Source of the DNA: Petaurus breviceps papuanus | Taxonomy: Eukaryota > Chordata > Mammalia > Diprotodontia > Petauridae | Reading direction: 5' to 3' | DNA length: 64,000 nt | Assembly (NCBI GenBank): GCA_028583685.1 | Contig: JAMXIF010000086.1 | Span: 21,235,853 to 21,299,852, forward strand | In this document: one piece after another, positions 20,497 to 30,213 of the stretch | How positions within the stretch are numbered: the stretch's first letter is position 1 | Layout: every line of letters begins with the position of its first letter | Notes under the pieces: generated by a model | The model's input: only the letters and a program-made list of their open reading frames with translations | The model's database searches: none | Told to the model about the DNA's origin: nothing | Program-made: the position numbers and the translations under genes

Positions 20497-21425
20497 AGGG
20501 CAGAGCCAAGATGGCAGCATAGAAGTAGGAAAACCCCATGCGCTCCCCCCAGAATCACCTCAAATACCTATAAAAATGACTAAACAAATTTTAGGGCTAC
20601 AGAACCCACAAAGTGACAGAGAGAAACAAATCTCCCGTTGAAGGCAGCCCAGCAGGTGGACAGGAAGAGTCCCTCACAGAGTGCTGGGAGCAGAGCCCAG
20701 CCAAGCGACAGCCTGCGGTTTTAGCCTCAGGGTGGCCCGACCAGCCACAGCTGGAGGGACTTCCATAGAGTGAATCACTAGCAGCTATGGCAGTTTCCAG
20801 AATTATCAACCTATAAAAGCCAAAGACAAAGTGAGAGGTCAGTGTGGACTTTGGGAACAGGGGTTCCAGGAGTGCGGTCTGGCCTCTGACCCCGGATGGA
20901 GAAGTGGCTGAGTGTGGTGGCTGCCACCATGTAGCTGCTTCAGAGTTCCTGGCCTGCAGATTGTAGGGGGACCAAGTGACCATTCTGAGGGGAAATCTCT
21001 CTTGCTTTAACCTGCTTGTATCTGGATTACTGTCTAGGTCCCTTGGTGTGTGACCAGGTGCCAGAGCCAGTGGAGGCTTCAGAGAGGGCACCCAACTAAT
21101 AGCCCCAGCAGCTGAGAAAACCCCAGTGATTTGGGACAAAGCTTTCCTCTCTGGAAGCAGAGTTCTACTGTGGCAAAAAGCTCAAAATTCAATTAATTGA
21201 GTGACAACATGAGCAAGCAAAGGAAGCAAAGCAAGCACAGCAAGCCGACTTTAGATTCCTATTTTGGGGACAAAAAGGATCAAAGCATGGAACTGGAGGA
21301 AGACAAAGAAGTCAGAACTCCTGTACCAAAAGCTTCCAAGAAAAATATGAACTGATTACAGGCCATAGAGGAACTTAAGAAGGATTTTGAAAACCAAATA
21401 AGAGAAGTAGGGGAAAAATTGGGAT
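20497..21425 (+). mobile_element. 5' fragment of an L1 (5' UTR and start of ORF1), 3' part missing
   Basis: It opens with GGGCAGAGCCAAGATGGCAG, the same start module as the full-length L1 at 51647-58478 (GGTGGAGCCAAGATGG, read on its sense strand). A GC-richer 5' UTR of about 700 bp follows. An ATG at 21209 begins an ORF1-like frame (MSKQRKQSKHSKPTLDSYFG, with KKDFENQIREVGEKLG further on) that stops after 48 codons but remains readable to about 21420. The rest of ORF1, ORF2 and the 3' UTR are absent, the reverse of the usual 5' truncation. A 180-codon antisense frame lies at 20597-21139. Confidence 0.7.
21209..21355 (+). pseudogene. L1 ORF1 N-terminal remnant
   Basis: 48 codons from ATG to TGA: a lysine-rich start followed by an acidic stretch around ELEEDKE. 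The ORF1-like sequence continues past the stop (AIEELKKDFENQIREVGEKL), similar to the EELKKDFKGLIREAEDKF coiled-coil start of the other L1 in this window. In an intact L1 this would be the RNA-binding chaperone ORF1p. Here it is a dead piece. Confidence 0.55.
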
Positions 21426-21439
21426 TTTTCTATTAAAAT

Positions 21440-21625
21440 TTTCTAACTAAAACCCCACATTACATTGATGAGAAAACTGAAAAGGGAAGTAGGGAAAGGG
21501 TTTAGAAGAAGGAAAACAGAAGTTAAAGGAAAAGTTAAATGACTTGTCCAGAGTCACACAGCTAGTAAGTGTCTGAAGTTGGATTTGAACTCCCATCTTC
21601 CTGACTTTGTGACTACCCTTCTATT
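21440..21625 (-). mobile_element. MIR-like SINE fragment
   Basis: TTACATTGATGAGAAAACTG, AAATGACTTGTCCAGAGTCA, CACAGCTAGTAAGTGTCTGA and GGATTTGAACTCCCATC are the inverted MIR core and head. A purine insert interrupts it. Confidence 0.7.
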
Positions 21626-21845
21626 ACTGCCTGGCATAGTAAAGATCAGAGGTAAGATTAAACACACATCCACCTGAAATATTAATCTGTAGTGTGGTGT
21701 TGAAAAAGGGACATTATCACACAACTGACATGCACAGGACTGAAAATGATAATGCTATATAGATTGATCCCTAACGTAGTCAGTGACTTACCATTCAAAG
21801 TTATGATTACTTGTGGTTTAGGGGAAGGGGAGAAGGAGGAGGAAG
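21626..21845. other. unassigned DNA
   Basis: Nothing recognised. Confidence 0.4.
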
Positions 21846-21847
21846 GA

Positions 21848-22084
21848 GTTATTGTTCAGTTGTGTCCAACTCTTGGTGACCCCAGTTGGAGTTTTCTTGG
21901 CAGAGATACTAGAGAGGTTTGCGTTTTCCTTCTCCAGCTCACTTTACAGATGAGGAACCGAGGCATACAGGATTAAGTGACTTGCCAAGGTTCACACAGC
22001 TTGTATGTGTCTGAGGCTGTACCTGAGCTCAGGTTTTCCTGACTCCAGACCCAGCTTCTTATCCAATGCTCCACCTAACTGCTC
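21848..22084 (-). mobile_element. BovB-tailed composite SINE
   Basis: TTGTTCAGTTGTGTCCAACT, TTGGTGACCCC, GTTTTCTTGGCAGAGATACT, TTCCTTCTCCAGCTCAC, then GTGACTTGCCAAGGTTCACA and CTCCACCTAACTGCTCC. This is the same module order as 36278-36530, read as inverted. Confidence 0.88.
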
Positions 22085-22364
22085 CTAAGTAATGAGAATG
22101 CAGTTTTATTCTAGGTCGCAAATGAAGAAGCTACTGCCAGCACGTGCAATTCTTTGGCAGACTGGGTGAACTTCTCTCCTTCCCCGATGCATTCCACTCC
22201 AGTTTGCTAATAGCAACCTTGCACCTATGCTCTGGAGTCTGTGCCTCCACAACCACAAAATGGCAGCAACTGAGTGTACTCAGCTAACTCTGGGTTAGCT
22301 GCCTTAGTTACACAAAATTCTAGTTAACACTCAACTTATTACATAACCTTGGACAAAGTCTTGA

Positions 22365-22625
22365 TTCACTTAGGTGGTACAGTATATAAGCCCTGGGTCT
22401 GCAGTAAGGAAGATCTCAGTACAAATCTAGCCTCAGACATTTACTAGCTTTGTGACCTTGGGAAAGTCATTTAACCTCTGCTTGCCTCAGGTTAGTCAAG
22501 TATAAAATGGGGATAATAATAGCACCTACCTCCTAGAGTTGTTGTGAGGGTCAGATCAGAGAATGATGTAAAGTGTTTCACATATTGCCTGGTAATCAAT
22601 AGGTGCTTAATAAATGCTTGTTTGT
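22365..22625 (+). mobile_element. MAR1/MIR-type SINE
   Basis: The tRNA-like head, GTACAAATCTAGCCTCAGAC, TTGTGACCTTGGGAAAGTCA, TATAAAATGGGGATAATAAT, TGTTGTGAGGGTCAGATCAG and the tail AGGTGCTTAATAAATGCTTG are all present in plus order. Confidence 0.88.
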
Positions 22626-24475
22626 ATCCTTCCTTCCTTGTTTCATTTCTGTCACATGCAAAATATGTCTTTAAGGCCCAAGAACTAGGTAAAGGCTGAA
22701 GAACCTGCATGACAATTGTTTTCTTTTTGGCAAAGACTAACGTACTCTGTCATCTCCCCAGATGTCATCCCCAGCCTATGGGGATGAATCTTCCAACATT
22801 GACTTCAAGCAAGACCACAAACTCCTCCTCAATCAGACTTATTGGGCTGCAGCAATGCTGTGCTAGATACTTTTGATCATTTTGACTATAAAAATCAACC
22901 TACTGATCAATATCCTCTGTATGCTTTATTAGAAATGTCAAAAATCATGATTTTGGATGGTTACTTACTTGCTCAAGGGCCTCTTATTGTTATCAGGATA
23001 TGATTTCATAAAATTGATTAAATCAACATACTGAGAAGACAATACAGAAAAATATAATCACAACCAAGAAAATGTGATTTTTCCTCCGGGATAGTCATAG
23101 AATGATAGGAGGACGGGGTAAGAGAGTAGAAGTTGCCACATAATGATAACAACATAATTTGGGATGTGAGAGATTCAAGATGGCAAGAAAGAAAAAAACA
23201 CAGGCGCAGCACTATAGATAAAAGCAGAGAAGCCAGGCAGTCCATGTGCTTCTGCAGCAGTTCCTCTCCACATCTGGAGTACACACTGAATGGTGTAACA
23301 GAACTGAAGCATCTATGAGATCCTACCTTTCTAGTGATATGAAGCTGCTCTAAGAATCTCAAGAAAGAGAATGATTTCCACATGGTAAGATACTCGTGGG
23401 GGGAAGGTCTGATCTGTTCCTAATAACAAGGCTTACAGTTTTTGGATCTATAAAAGGGGTGAGTAAATGAACAAAGAAATGAGAAATTGCCTCCTTTCTT
23501 TTTATAGATTACTGAACCAGTCTTGAGTATTTTAACATTTATTTATTGCTGCTCGGTATCTTACAGATAGATCTACAGACAGATGCTTCTGAAACTCCAA
23601 GCAGGAAATGGCTTCCTCTTACAGAATTCTAATTCTTCTTCTAATAGTCCTCATTGATTTTTCTTTAGCAGGTCCAGGGAAATCCCTTCTGTGTGAATTC
23701 ATATAGCTCTGACCATGATGGATTTTAATGAAGGTCCTCAATCACTGAACCATTGCATCTGAGAGTCAGACTCCCAACTCTTTATCTATCTACTTATGGA
23801 TTTTGAGTTTCAACAGACCCAATTTGAATAGATCCTCTGTACACACAACACCTATCATTGACTAGTAGGCAGTAATTATTATATATATCTTTGCTCTTTC
23901 ATGTACATGTATATCACATATGCCAGGGCATATCAATGATCATAATCACAGGTTGGTAGTCACTGAAGAGATTATTCTATGAAAACTCAAATGTGATCAA
24001 AGGAATAAAGGGGACAGACATCAATGGGATAAAAAAAATACTGATTTGCACATAGGGAAAGAAAACTATTTTTAATTTAGGCCTTACCTAAGTAAAAGAC
24101 GTTAAAGTTTTATTTGCCCAAACACTCATCCTTCTTATAAAGAACATTTATTATGACAGTACATTTCCACATTCCACACTGCATTGTCTGTATTATATAT
24201 CTTACATTGTTCCTTTTATGACTTGAGAAGTCAACATTCTTTAGGGAAAGATGTTGTTATTCTTTGGCACAATTTCTTCTATTGTGAACTGCCACGTACA
24301 CTCCGGGCATTATGTAAATAGTATGATATATCCTGTGTTTTAAGATTCAGTGACTTGGATAATAATAAATTAAAGCTGTCTCTCTGTAGACCAAAGGCAA
24401 TGGGTCACTGATGCAAACAGGTGCTACCTGTATGCAATTTAATTTACTGTACCCACTTTTTTTGTTACTGTGGGT
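22626..24475. other. long unassigned stretch
   Basis: 1.8 kb with no recognised repeat or gene. Open frames at 23018-23383 (minus, 121 codons) and 24347-24538 show no domain. It is a candidate for old unique DNA or a family I cannot name. Confidence 0.4.
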
Positions 24476-24479
24476 ATAG

Positions 24480-24668
24480 GTTAATAGATTTACAACTGGA
24501 AGGGACCCTAAGAAAGTCACTGAGTCCAGTGCTTTCATTTTTATAGAAAAGTGAACTGAGGCCTAGACAGAGAAAAGGTCTTGTCCAGTAACTCAGGTAG
24601 TAAGTTAGCAGAGCTTGGATATAAACCCAGAACAAGTTATCTGACTTCAAGTCCATGATGCTTTCCAT
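24480..24668 (-). mobile_element. THER1/MIR-like SINE
   Basis: AACTGGAAGGGACCCTAAGA, GTGAACTGAGGCCTAGACAG, TAGTAAGTTAGCAGAGCTTG and TGACTTCAAGTCCATGATGC follow the inverted order of the old CORE-SINE also seen at 34735 and 40930. Confidence 0.7.
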
Positions 24669-24689
24669 TGTACATAATGAAAGGGCTTA

Positions 24690-24832
24690 TAGAATAAGAA
24701 TCTGTCAATGAAATAATGAGATCAAGAGGACGGCAATGGTTGTGGTTGATGAACTCAACCCCACTAGATAATCTGAACCATTGAGGGAAGAAGAAAGATT
24801 TAAAGGAGCAGCAGGGTCCAGTGATGCTATTA
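24690..24832 (+). repeat. 143-bp dispersed duplicate, copy A
   Basis: It matches 27402-27544 over 143 bp without gaps. I count 12 differences by eye, about 92 percent identity. Flanking sequences differ on both sides. The segment (GGACGGCAATGG, CAACCCCACTAGATAATCTG, AAGGAGCAGCAGGGTCCAGT) is not one of the SINE, L2 or MITE families named here. Confidence 0.9.
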
Positions 24833-24984
24833 TTTTATTTAAACATAAGGGAGATCAAGTTTAAAAGCACAGGGGAATATAAAGGATCCAATGGAGAGGA
24901 AGAGAATGAAAACTTCTGGAGAGGGAAAAGATAAACATTGAGCCAAGGTCTCTAAGGAAGCGAAAAGAGAGTAGAGGTGGGAGG

Positions 24985-25215
24985 AAATGAGCATTTATTA
25001 AAAACCCTTCACATGCCAAGCACTGTGCGGAGCACTTCACAAATATCACCTCATCTGATCCTCACAACCCTGTGAAGTAGGTACTATTATTATCCCCATT
25101 TTACAGCTGAGGAAACTAAAGAAGACAATGGTTCAATGACTTGCCCATGGTCACACAGCTAATAAGTATCTGAGGCCAGATTTGAATTCAGGTCTTCTGG
25201 ACTCCTGGTTGGGTT
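24985..25215 (-). mobile_element. MIR/MAR1-type SINE
   Basis: CATGCCAAGCACTGTGCGGA, CTCACAACCCTGTGAAGTAG, TATCCCCATTTTACAGCTGA, TTGCCCATGGTCACACAGCT and GATTTGAATTCAGGTC give the full inverted order. Confidence 0.88.
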
Positions 25216-25321
25216 AGATCAGAAAAAGAGGAACTTCAAGCCCTCATAGGCTTCCTGAAAGGATGAATGCAGAGGTTCAGAAGCTGACTCATATTGGTTG
25301 TTCTGAGCCATCAAATTTTCT

Positions 25322-25482
25322 TCTTTTTTTTTTGCAGGGGAGAAGGTAGGGCAATTGGGGTTAAGTGACTTGACCAAGGTCACACGGCTAGTTTTTTGTG
25401 TTGTGTCTGAAGTCAAATTTGAACTCAGGTCCTCTTGACTCCAGGGCCGGTGCTCTATTTACTGAGCCACCTAGCCACTCCA
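25322..25482 (-). mobile_element. WSINE1/SINE1_MD-type SINE with 14-bp TSD
   Basis: A T-run precedes GGGCAATTGGGGTTAAGTGA, CTTGACCAAGGTCACACGGC, AATTTGAACTCAGGTCC and GAGCCACCTAGCCACTCC. CCATCAAATTTTCT occurs perfectly on both sides (25308-25321, 25483-25496), marking an L1-type retroposition event. Confidence 0.95.
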
Positions 25483-25496
25483 CCATCAAATTTTCT

Positions 25497-26175
25497 AAGT
25501 TGAAAACAACAGTGTTATTGCTTGCTCTCTTTTGTTTAGTTGATGCTCTGCATTAAAATCCAGTCAGAATGAAATGGCCACATACCCCTTGCAACTGTGT
25601 ACTGGCTCACAGACACCTGGGGAAACATGATCCAATTTGGAGGGCCCCCATCACTAAATATATCCCTTCACTAAAGGCTGCTGTCATTATTATTTAAATA
25701 CCTTTGAGGATGTGTGATTGATCTTTCATATTCAGTTCTCCCTACAGTATTTTGCTCTGAGGTATGGAAGCATGATTTTTTTCCTCCAATATTATAATAC
25801 CTACCTCATTAAGACTTTTTTTCTTTTCCCATAAGCCTGTACACTTCTTCAGAAAAAGCTTTCAAGGATCACCAAGGACCTTTGACTGCATATAATCTAT
25901 ATTTAGTACTTTTAAAGCACTGCCAGGGCAGGTGCACTGTTGATTTTGAAGTATGTCTCAGAGAGCAATTAATAGAACATATACCTTGATCGATGTGAAG
26001 TGGGAATTAATGTCTATGTTTCTGATGCAAACACACTTTCAGATCAGACTAGACTGCTTCCTGTGGGAGAGGTGATTCCTTATTTTAGAAACTTCACATA
26101 AAACAGCATTCCAAAGATTTTTACTCCTTAAATTAAAAAAAAAAAAGATAGTAAAGATGTCTCTAGGTTTAGGGC
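25497..26175. other. unassigned DNA
   Basis: No repeat or gene recognised. Confidence 0.45.
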
Positions 26176-26382
26176 AAAGGTTTGTTGTGTTTTTTTTTTT
26201 TTAACATGGAGTCCATAAACTTATTTAAAAACATTCTGATAATTGTATTTCAATGTTACTAGCTTCCTTTGTAATCCTATGAATTTTATTTTATATATTT
26301 AAAAACACTTCTGTAAAGAAATCTGTGGACTTCGATGGCCTGCCCATGGGGTCTATGAAACAAGAGATGTTAAAACACCTTG
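26176..26382. mobile_element. hAT-like MITE, GGTTCTTAACCTGGGGTCC-type, copy 1
   Basis: AACATGGAGTCCATAAACTT, GATAATTGTATTTCAATGTT, TTCCTTTGTAATCCTATGAA, ATTTAAAAACA and GGGGTCTATGAAACAAGAGA occur in the same order as in the split copy at 47614-48261. The inverted GTTAA ends suggest a hAT-type non-autonomous element. Confidence 0.6.
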
Positions 26383-26679
26383 TACCCCTAATTTTGGGTA
26401 ATCCACAAAGGAGAATGTACAAAATGATTTTAAAAGTGTCCATGAAATGTATTTCTGTTCTTACATCAGAATATGGGTGATTCTCAGAATGATCAGAGAA
26501 TTTAAATTTCAAACAAAATAACCATTATACTATGGTTAACTGACTAATGAAAATGTGGTATGTTGTCCAATTTTCCATCCGGTCCCATTCTTAATTGTTT
26601 AATCCTGCTTAGAAAAAGATACTTTTATAGGAAAATCTAAGCGTAGCTGTTCACATTACCCCCACTATATGACAGACGA
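26383..26679. other. unassigned DNA
   Basis: Nothing recognised. Confidence 0.4.
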
Positions 26680-26682
26680 CTG

Positions 26683-26779
26683 CATGGTATCATGAAAAGA
26701 TCATTGAATTTGAGGTCAGAGACTTTGTTTCAAAATCTTACATGTCATTTTCTACTTTTGTGACCTTCAGTCAATCACA
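26683..26779 (+). mobile_element. MIR/MAR1-type SINE, left part (split by MITE)
   Basis: CTGCATGGTATCATGAAAAG, AATTTGAGGTCAGAGACTTT and TTGTGACCTTCAGTCAATCA form the tRNA-like head. The element resumes at 27310, after the MITE. Confidence 0.8.
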
Positions 26780-26781
26780 TA

Positions 26782-27307
26782 CCGTGTTTCCCCGATAATA
26801 AGAACTATTCCGAAAATAAGCTCTCCCCTTACTGTGTAAGATTCCTCTAAAATAAGCCCTATTGAGATTGCTACTGTAGTGAAGGTGATCCCCTGCGCTA
26901 CATGCTACATTACGGTACCCTCTGTATGCACCGTCCCCCCCCCCNNNNNNNNNNNNNNNNNNNNNNNNNNNNNNNNNNNNNNNNNNNNNNNNNNNNNNNN
27001 NNNNNNNNNNNNNNNNNNNNNNNNNNNNNNNNNNNNNNNNNNNNTCCCCCCCCCCCCGCCCCACCGTGAAACGCATGCCAGCGTGCTGAGCTGCATCCAA
27101 TCAGAGCTGCAGCAGTGAGCGCGTCATCCTGTTCTTCCCCAGTGATTTGCTTATTGAATAAAGTACATTTTTTTGTTCACATTTACCTGTTTATTAAAAT
27201 TGCTGTCAATGTTCATTAAAATAAGCCCTCCCCTGAAAATAAGCCCTCTGGTGTTTTTCTGTCCAAAAAAATTAATAAGACAGTGTCTTATTATCGGGGA
27301 AACACGG
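26782..27307. mobile_element. TA-flanked MITE with 22-bp terminal inverted repeats
   Basis: The left end CCGTGTTTCCCCGATAATAA is perfectly inverted at the right end, and the match runs 22 bp. Both ends are flanked by TA (26780-26781, 27308-27309). The split SINE around it reads continuously once a single TA is left, which shows a TA target-site duplication as used by Tc1/mariner-type elements. The interior repeats the motif AAAATAAGCCCT several times near both ends and contains a poly-C-bounded assembly gap. No transposase is visible. The superfamily is inferred from TA only. Confidence 0.85.
26945..27044. other. assembly gap (100 N)
   Basis: Exactly 100 N, bounded by C runs on both sides (CCCCCCCC before, TCCCCCCCCCCCCGCCCC after). 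100 N is often a placeholder for unknown length. Open frames running through it are meaningless. Confidence 1.
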
Positions 27308-27309
27308 TA

Positions 27310-27395
27310 ACCCTCTCTGTGCCTATTCCCACATACAATAAAATGAAAGGGTTGGGCTAGACGCCTTCTGAGGCCCATTCCAGTTCTAAAGTTAG
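27310..27395 (+). mobile_element. MIR/MAR1-type SINE, right part (split by MITE)
   Basis: ACCCTCTCTGTGCCTATTCC, ATAAAATGAAAGGGTTGGGC and TGAGGCCCATTCCAGTTCTA continue the SINE interrupted at 26779. Confidence 0.82.
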
Positions 27396-27401
27396 AACTA
27401 A

Positions 27402-27544
27402 TAGAATAAGAATCTGTTAATGAAATCATAAGATCAAGTGGACGGCAATAGCTGTGGTTGGTGAAATCAACCCCACTAGATAATCTGAACCATTATGGGA
27501 AGAAAAAAGATTTAAAGGAGCAGCAAGGTCCAGTGATGCTATTT
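27402..27544 (+). repeat. 143-bp dispersed duplicate, copy B
   Basis: Partner of 24690-24832, same length and orientation, about 92 percent identical. It starts just after the split SINE and is followed by an RTE-like remnant. The following sequence is not shared with copy A. Confidence 0.9.
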
Positions 27545-27649
27545 GGAAGCTTTCTGTTTCACACTGTCTCTGGAAAAGGAAACATGGTTTTAATGGCTCT
27601 CTTTCAACTCCTGACAGACTGAGGATAGCTAGATAGAATGATAATATCG

Positions 27650-28640
27650 TGAAAGGGATTAACTACAAGGGAGTAGATGATATCATAAATCATAAAAGAA
27701 AAACTCCACATGCCATTCATGTTTGGTCATCAAAATGGGATAGATTCTAAAAGAGTGGAAGAGATCATGGGACAGTGTTTTAGCCTCAAATAAGGGAACC
27801 AAGAAGGTATCATCAACTATTAATATGCTAGCTTTCTCATCAATAGAGAACCATTAAGAGAATGGTCAATGGAGGCATCGACAGTATCCTTAAAGAAAGT
27901 ATGGGAAGAGAACAGATAGGCTTTTATAGCTTGTTTTAAACACAACTAAGAGGTGTAGATAATGTAAAGTGTAGATATATATGTTGATTTTCTTAAAAGC
28001 ATTTGACTCAATTGAACAATATGCAGCTTTAAAAGCTTTCCACAAATAAGGTAACTACCACACATGTAGATCTGAGAGTAAAATCATATAAGACCCAACA
28101 ACAGAAGAGGTTATGGAGATAGCCTTGATCAGTGAAAGACTATTGATATCAAGTAAGAGATAAATCATGGAGATGTATATCTATTGAGGCTGTTCAACAG
28201 TGCCATGGATGACACCTGTTGGCATTCAGATTTTATCCAGGAGTTCTATTTGATGGGAAGGTGTTACAAATGCCCTTCTTTCATCACTGATATTGTATTT
28301 ATTGTTTCAAGCTCCAGAAACACTACAAATTCTCCTTTCTGAATTCTCTAACTAATGAATAGCCAATTGAATGAAGTATGAGATGAGCAGGCTGAATTAT
28401 GTTTAGAAAACTGGATTGTGCTTTCAAAGATCTTCTTGCCTCAGACTGCTCACAGCTACAAAAGAATAAGCATTCCTTTAGACACTCTACTGGTGATACT
28501 CCATAGGTCAAATGGTATCCACATGATATTAAGATATCAGCATATTCAAGAGAGTTCTTATGTGGAATTTAAAAGAATTTTAAAGGATGAGAAAGAATGG
28601 ATGAATTGAGATTTAGATTCCTTAGACTGATCCCATTACA
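27650..28640 (+). mobile_element. decayed RTE-type non-LTR retrotransposon, reverse transcriptase region
   Basis: Around 27983-28045 the plus strand encodes, across a frame change, a block like KAFDSIEQYAALKAFHK, matching the RT block with FDS and E typical of RTE/BovB elements rather than the KAFDKIQH of L1. About 270 bp later FITDIVFIVSSS corresponds to the catalytic (F/L)ADD block with the second motif decayed. A likely upstream segment, AGATAGGCTTTTATAGC, fits the QAGFR block. Several stops and frame changes make it non-functional. The exact clade is inferred. Confidence 0.5.
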
Positions 28641-28814
28641 GGCCCATCAATGTCATAAAGTTACATAAAGCTACATATCTAAAGATGTCATCTTGTTACA
28701 AATTAGGGAACACTTTGGTAATTAAAATTAAAACTATCACAATTGGTACAATTTCCAGCATATTACAAATTATTTTTTGAGTTCAATGTCTAGGGCAATT
28801 GCCATTTGCAAAAA

Positions 28815-29110
28815 TGAATGAAAAGTGCCTATATCCCAAAGAAAGAAGAAAATAATCCATACATACAAAATAGTGATAGTGGCTCTGTTTGTTGTGGCAA
28901 AGAACTGGAAACCAAGGGGTATCCATTAATTGGGAAATGGCTAAAAGAATTATGGTACATGAAAATTGAGGAATACTATAATTCTATAAGAAATGATGAA
29001 AGAAATAAATTTCAGAGAAATCTGAGTGAATAAGAAAATGAGTGAATTCAGGAAAACAATTTAGATATTAACAGAAACACTGAAAAGTAAAAAGAATGGA
29101 GAATTTGAAG
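28815..29110 (+). mobile_element. L1 ORF2 C-terminal / 3' UTR fragment
   Basis: The frame from 28818 includes KELETKGYPLIGKWLKELWY and EEYYNSIRND, homologous to AKTWKLRGCPSIGEWLNKLW and MEYYCAIRNEE at the C-terminus of ORF2 in the L1 at 51647-58478. It is a 5'-truncated piece of a different, older copy. Confidence 0.8.
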
Positions 29111-29234
29111 TGGTAGAGAATCTATGACTGTGAAATCAAGATCCACCAAGGTACTAATGAAGATGAGGGTTCCTCGTAAGGTTGTTTTCAGTTCTAAATA
29201 TTCCTCTACCAGACAGTCAACTCTTGATTATCCA

Positions 29235-29430
29235 ATTATTCAGAAAATTTTAGACTTGAAAGGAACCAGAGAAATTATGTAGGCCAGCACTCTTATTTGT
29301 CAGATGAGGAAGTGGGGCCCAGAGAAGTCAACTGTCTTTATTCAAAGACACACAGATAATGACTTTGTCAGGACTAAAACATTGATCACCTGATTCCCAG
29401 GCCAACCTTCTTTCTAGTATACTATGTTGT
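29235..29430 (-). mobile_element. THER1/MIR-like SINE
   Basis: GACTTGAAAGGAACCAGAGA, GTCAGATGAGGAAGTGGGGC and CCCAGAGAAGTCAACTGTCT are the inverted order of the old CORE-SINE also found at 24480 and 34735. Confidence 0.68.
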
Positions 29431-29541
29431 CTCTTGCTGAAGAGTTTAATTTTTAAAATCATGTTTATCTAACTTTGGGATATAACAGGACTTTTTAAAA
29501 GCATGAGATTTGCCTTCTTAATTATTATTTGATTTTGATAT

Positions 29542-29690
29542 ATTTTTAAGCAATTGGGGTTAAGTAACTTGCTCAAGGTTACATGGCCAGTTATTTTGTG
29601 TGGGTGGCAAGTATCTGAGGCCAGAATCGATCCCAGGTCTCCCAACGCCAGGGCCTGTGCTCTTACTCACTGCACCACCTGGCCGCCCCT
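29542..29690 (-). mobile_element. WSINE1/SINE1_MD-type SINE with TSD
   Basis: GCAATTGGGGTTAAGTAACT, TGCTCAAGGTTACATGGCCA, GAATCGATCCCAGG (mutated inverted B-box) and GCACCACCTGGCCGCCCC. ATTTTGATAT flanks both sides (29532-29541, 29691-29700). Confidence 0.92.
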
Positions 29691-29759
29691 ATTTTGATAT
29701 TTTTAAACTTAGCTTGTATTCCTTGAGAATTCCTTGAGGTGGGACAATATGATATAGTA

Positions 29760-30213
29760 TGGTGGTCCTCAAAGTATAGTCTAAGACCCCTCAGAGTCCT
29801 GGGACCTTTCAGAAGATTGGCAAGGTCAAAACTACTGTCATAATAATACTAAGATGTTTACACATTTCAAATATGGTGGCAGAGTGGATAGAGTAGCAAG
29901 TCTGAAGTCAAGAAGAATTGTCTACCTGAGTTCAAATCTGGCCTCAGATACCTACTAGATTATGACCTTGGGCAAGTCACTTAATTCTGTTTACTTCAGT
30001 TTCCTCAACTGGAAAATGTGCTGGAAGAGAATATGGCAAACCACTCCAGTATCTTTGCCAAGAAGACCCCAAATAGGGTCACAAAGAGTCAGACATGACT
30101 GAAATGACTGAACAACAATAAAATAACCTATGTAAACAAAAATCTTTAGGAGCTCCTCAATAACTTTTGGGAGTAAAAAGGGGTCCTGAGACCAAAAAGT
30201 CTGAGAACCATTG
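29760..30213. mobile_element. hAT-type DNA transposon remnant split by a SINE
   Basis: The left end TGGTGGTCCTCAAAGTATAG and right end CTGAGAACCATTG are inverted relics of a CAGTGGTTCTCAAAGT-type hAT terminus. Body motifs TCAGAGTCCTGGGACCTTTC and AAACTACTGTCATAATAATA match a widespread mammalian hAT family. Flanks ATATAGTA (29752-29759) and GTATAGTA (30214-30221) agree at 7 of 8 bases, the expected hAT target duplication. A composite SINE occupies 29873-30120. Confidence 0.75.
29873..30120 (+). mobile_element. composite SINE (tRNA head, BovB-like tail) inside hAT element
   Basis: ATGGTGGCAGAGTGGATAGA, GAGTTCAAATCTGGCCTCAG, ATGACCTTGGGCAAGTCACT, CTGGAAGAGAATATGGCAAA, TCTTTGCCAAGAAGACCCC and CAAAGAGTCAGACATGACTG. 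It sits in the middle of the hAT remnant, so it is younger than that element. Confidence 0.92.

Noticed and set aside
23018-23383. 121-codon minus-strand open frame
   Set aside because: Low-complexity Ser/Leu/Phe-rich translation, no splice context or recognised domain; likely chance.
26771-27118. Open frames spanning the N block
   Set aside because: They run through 100 undetermined bases, so the frame is meaningless.
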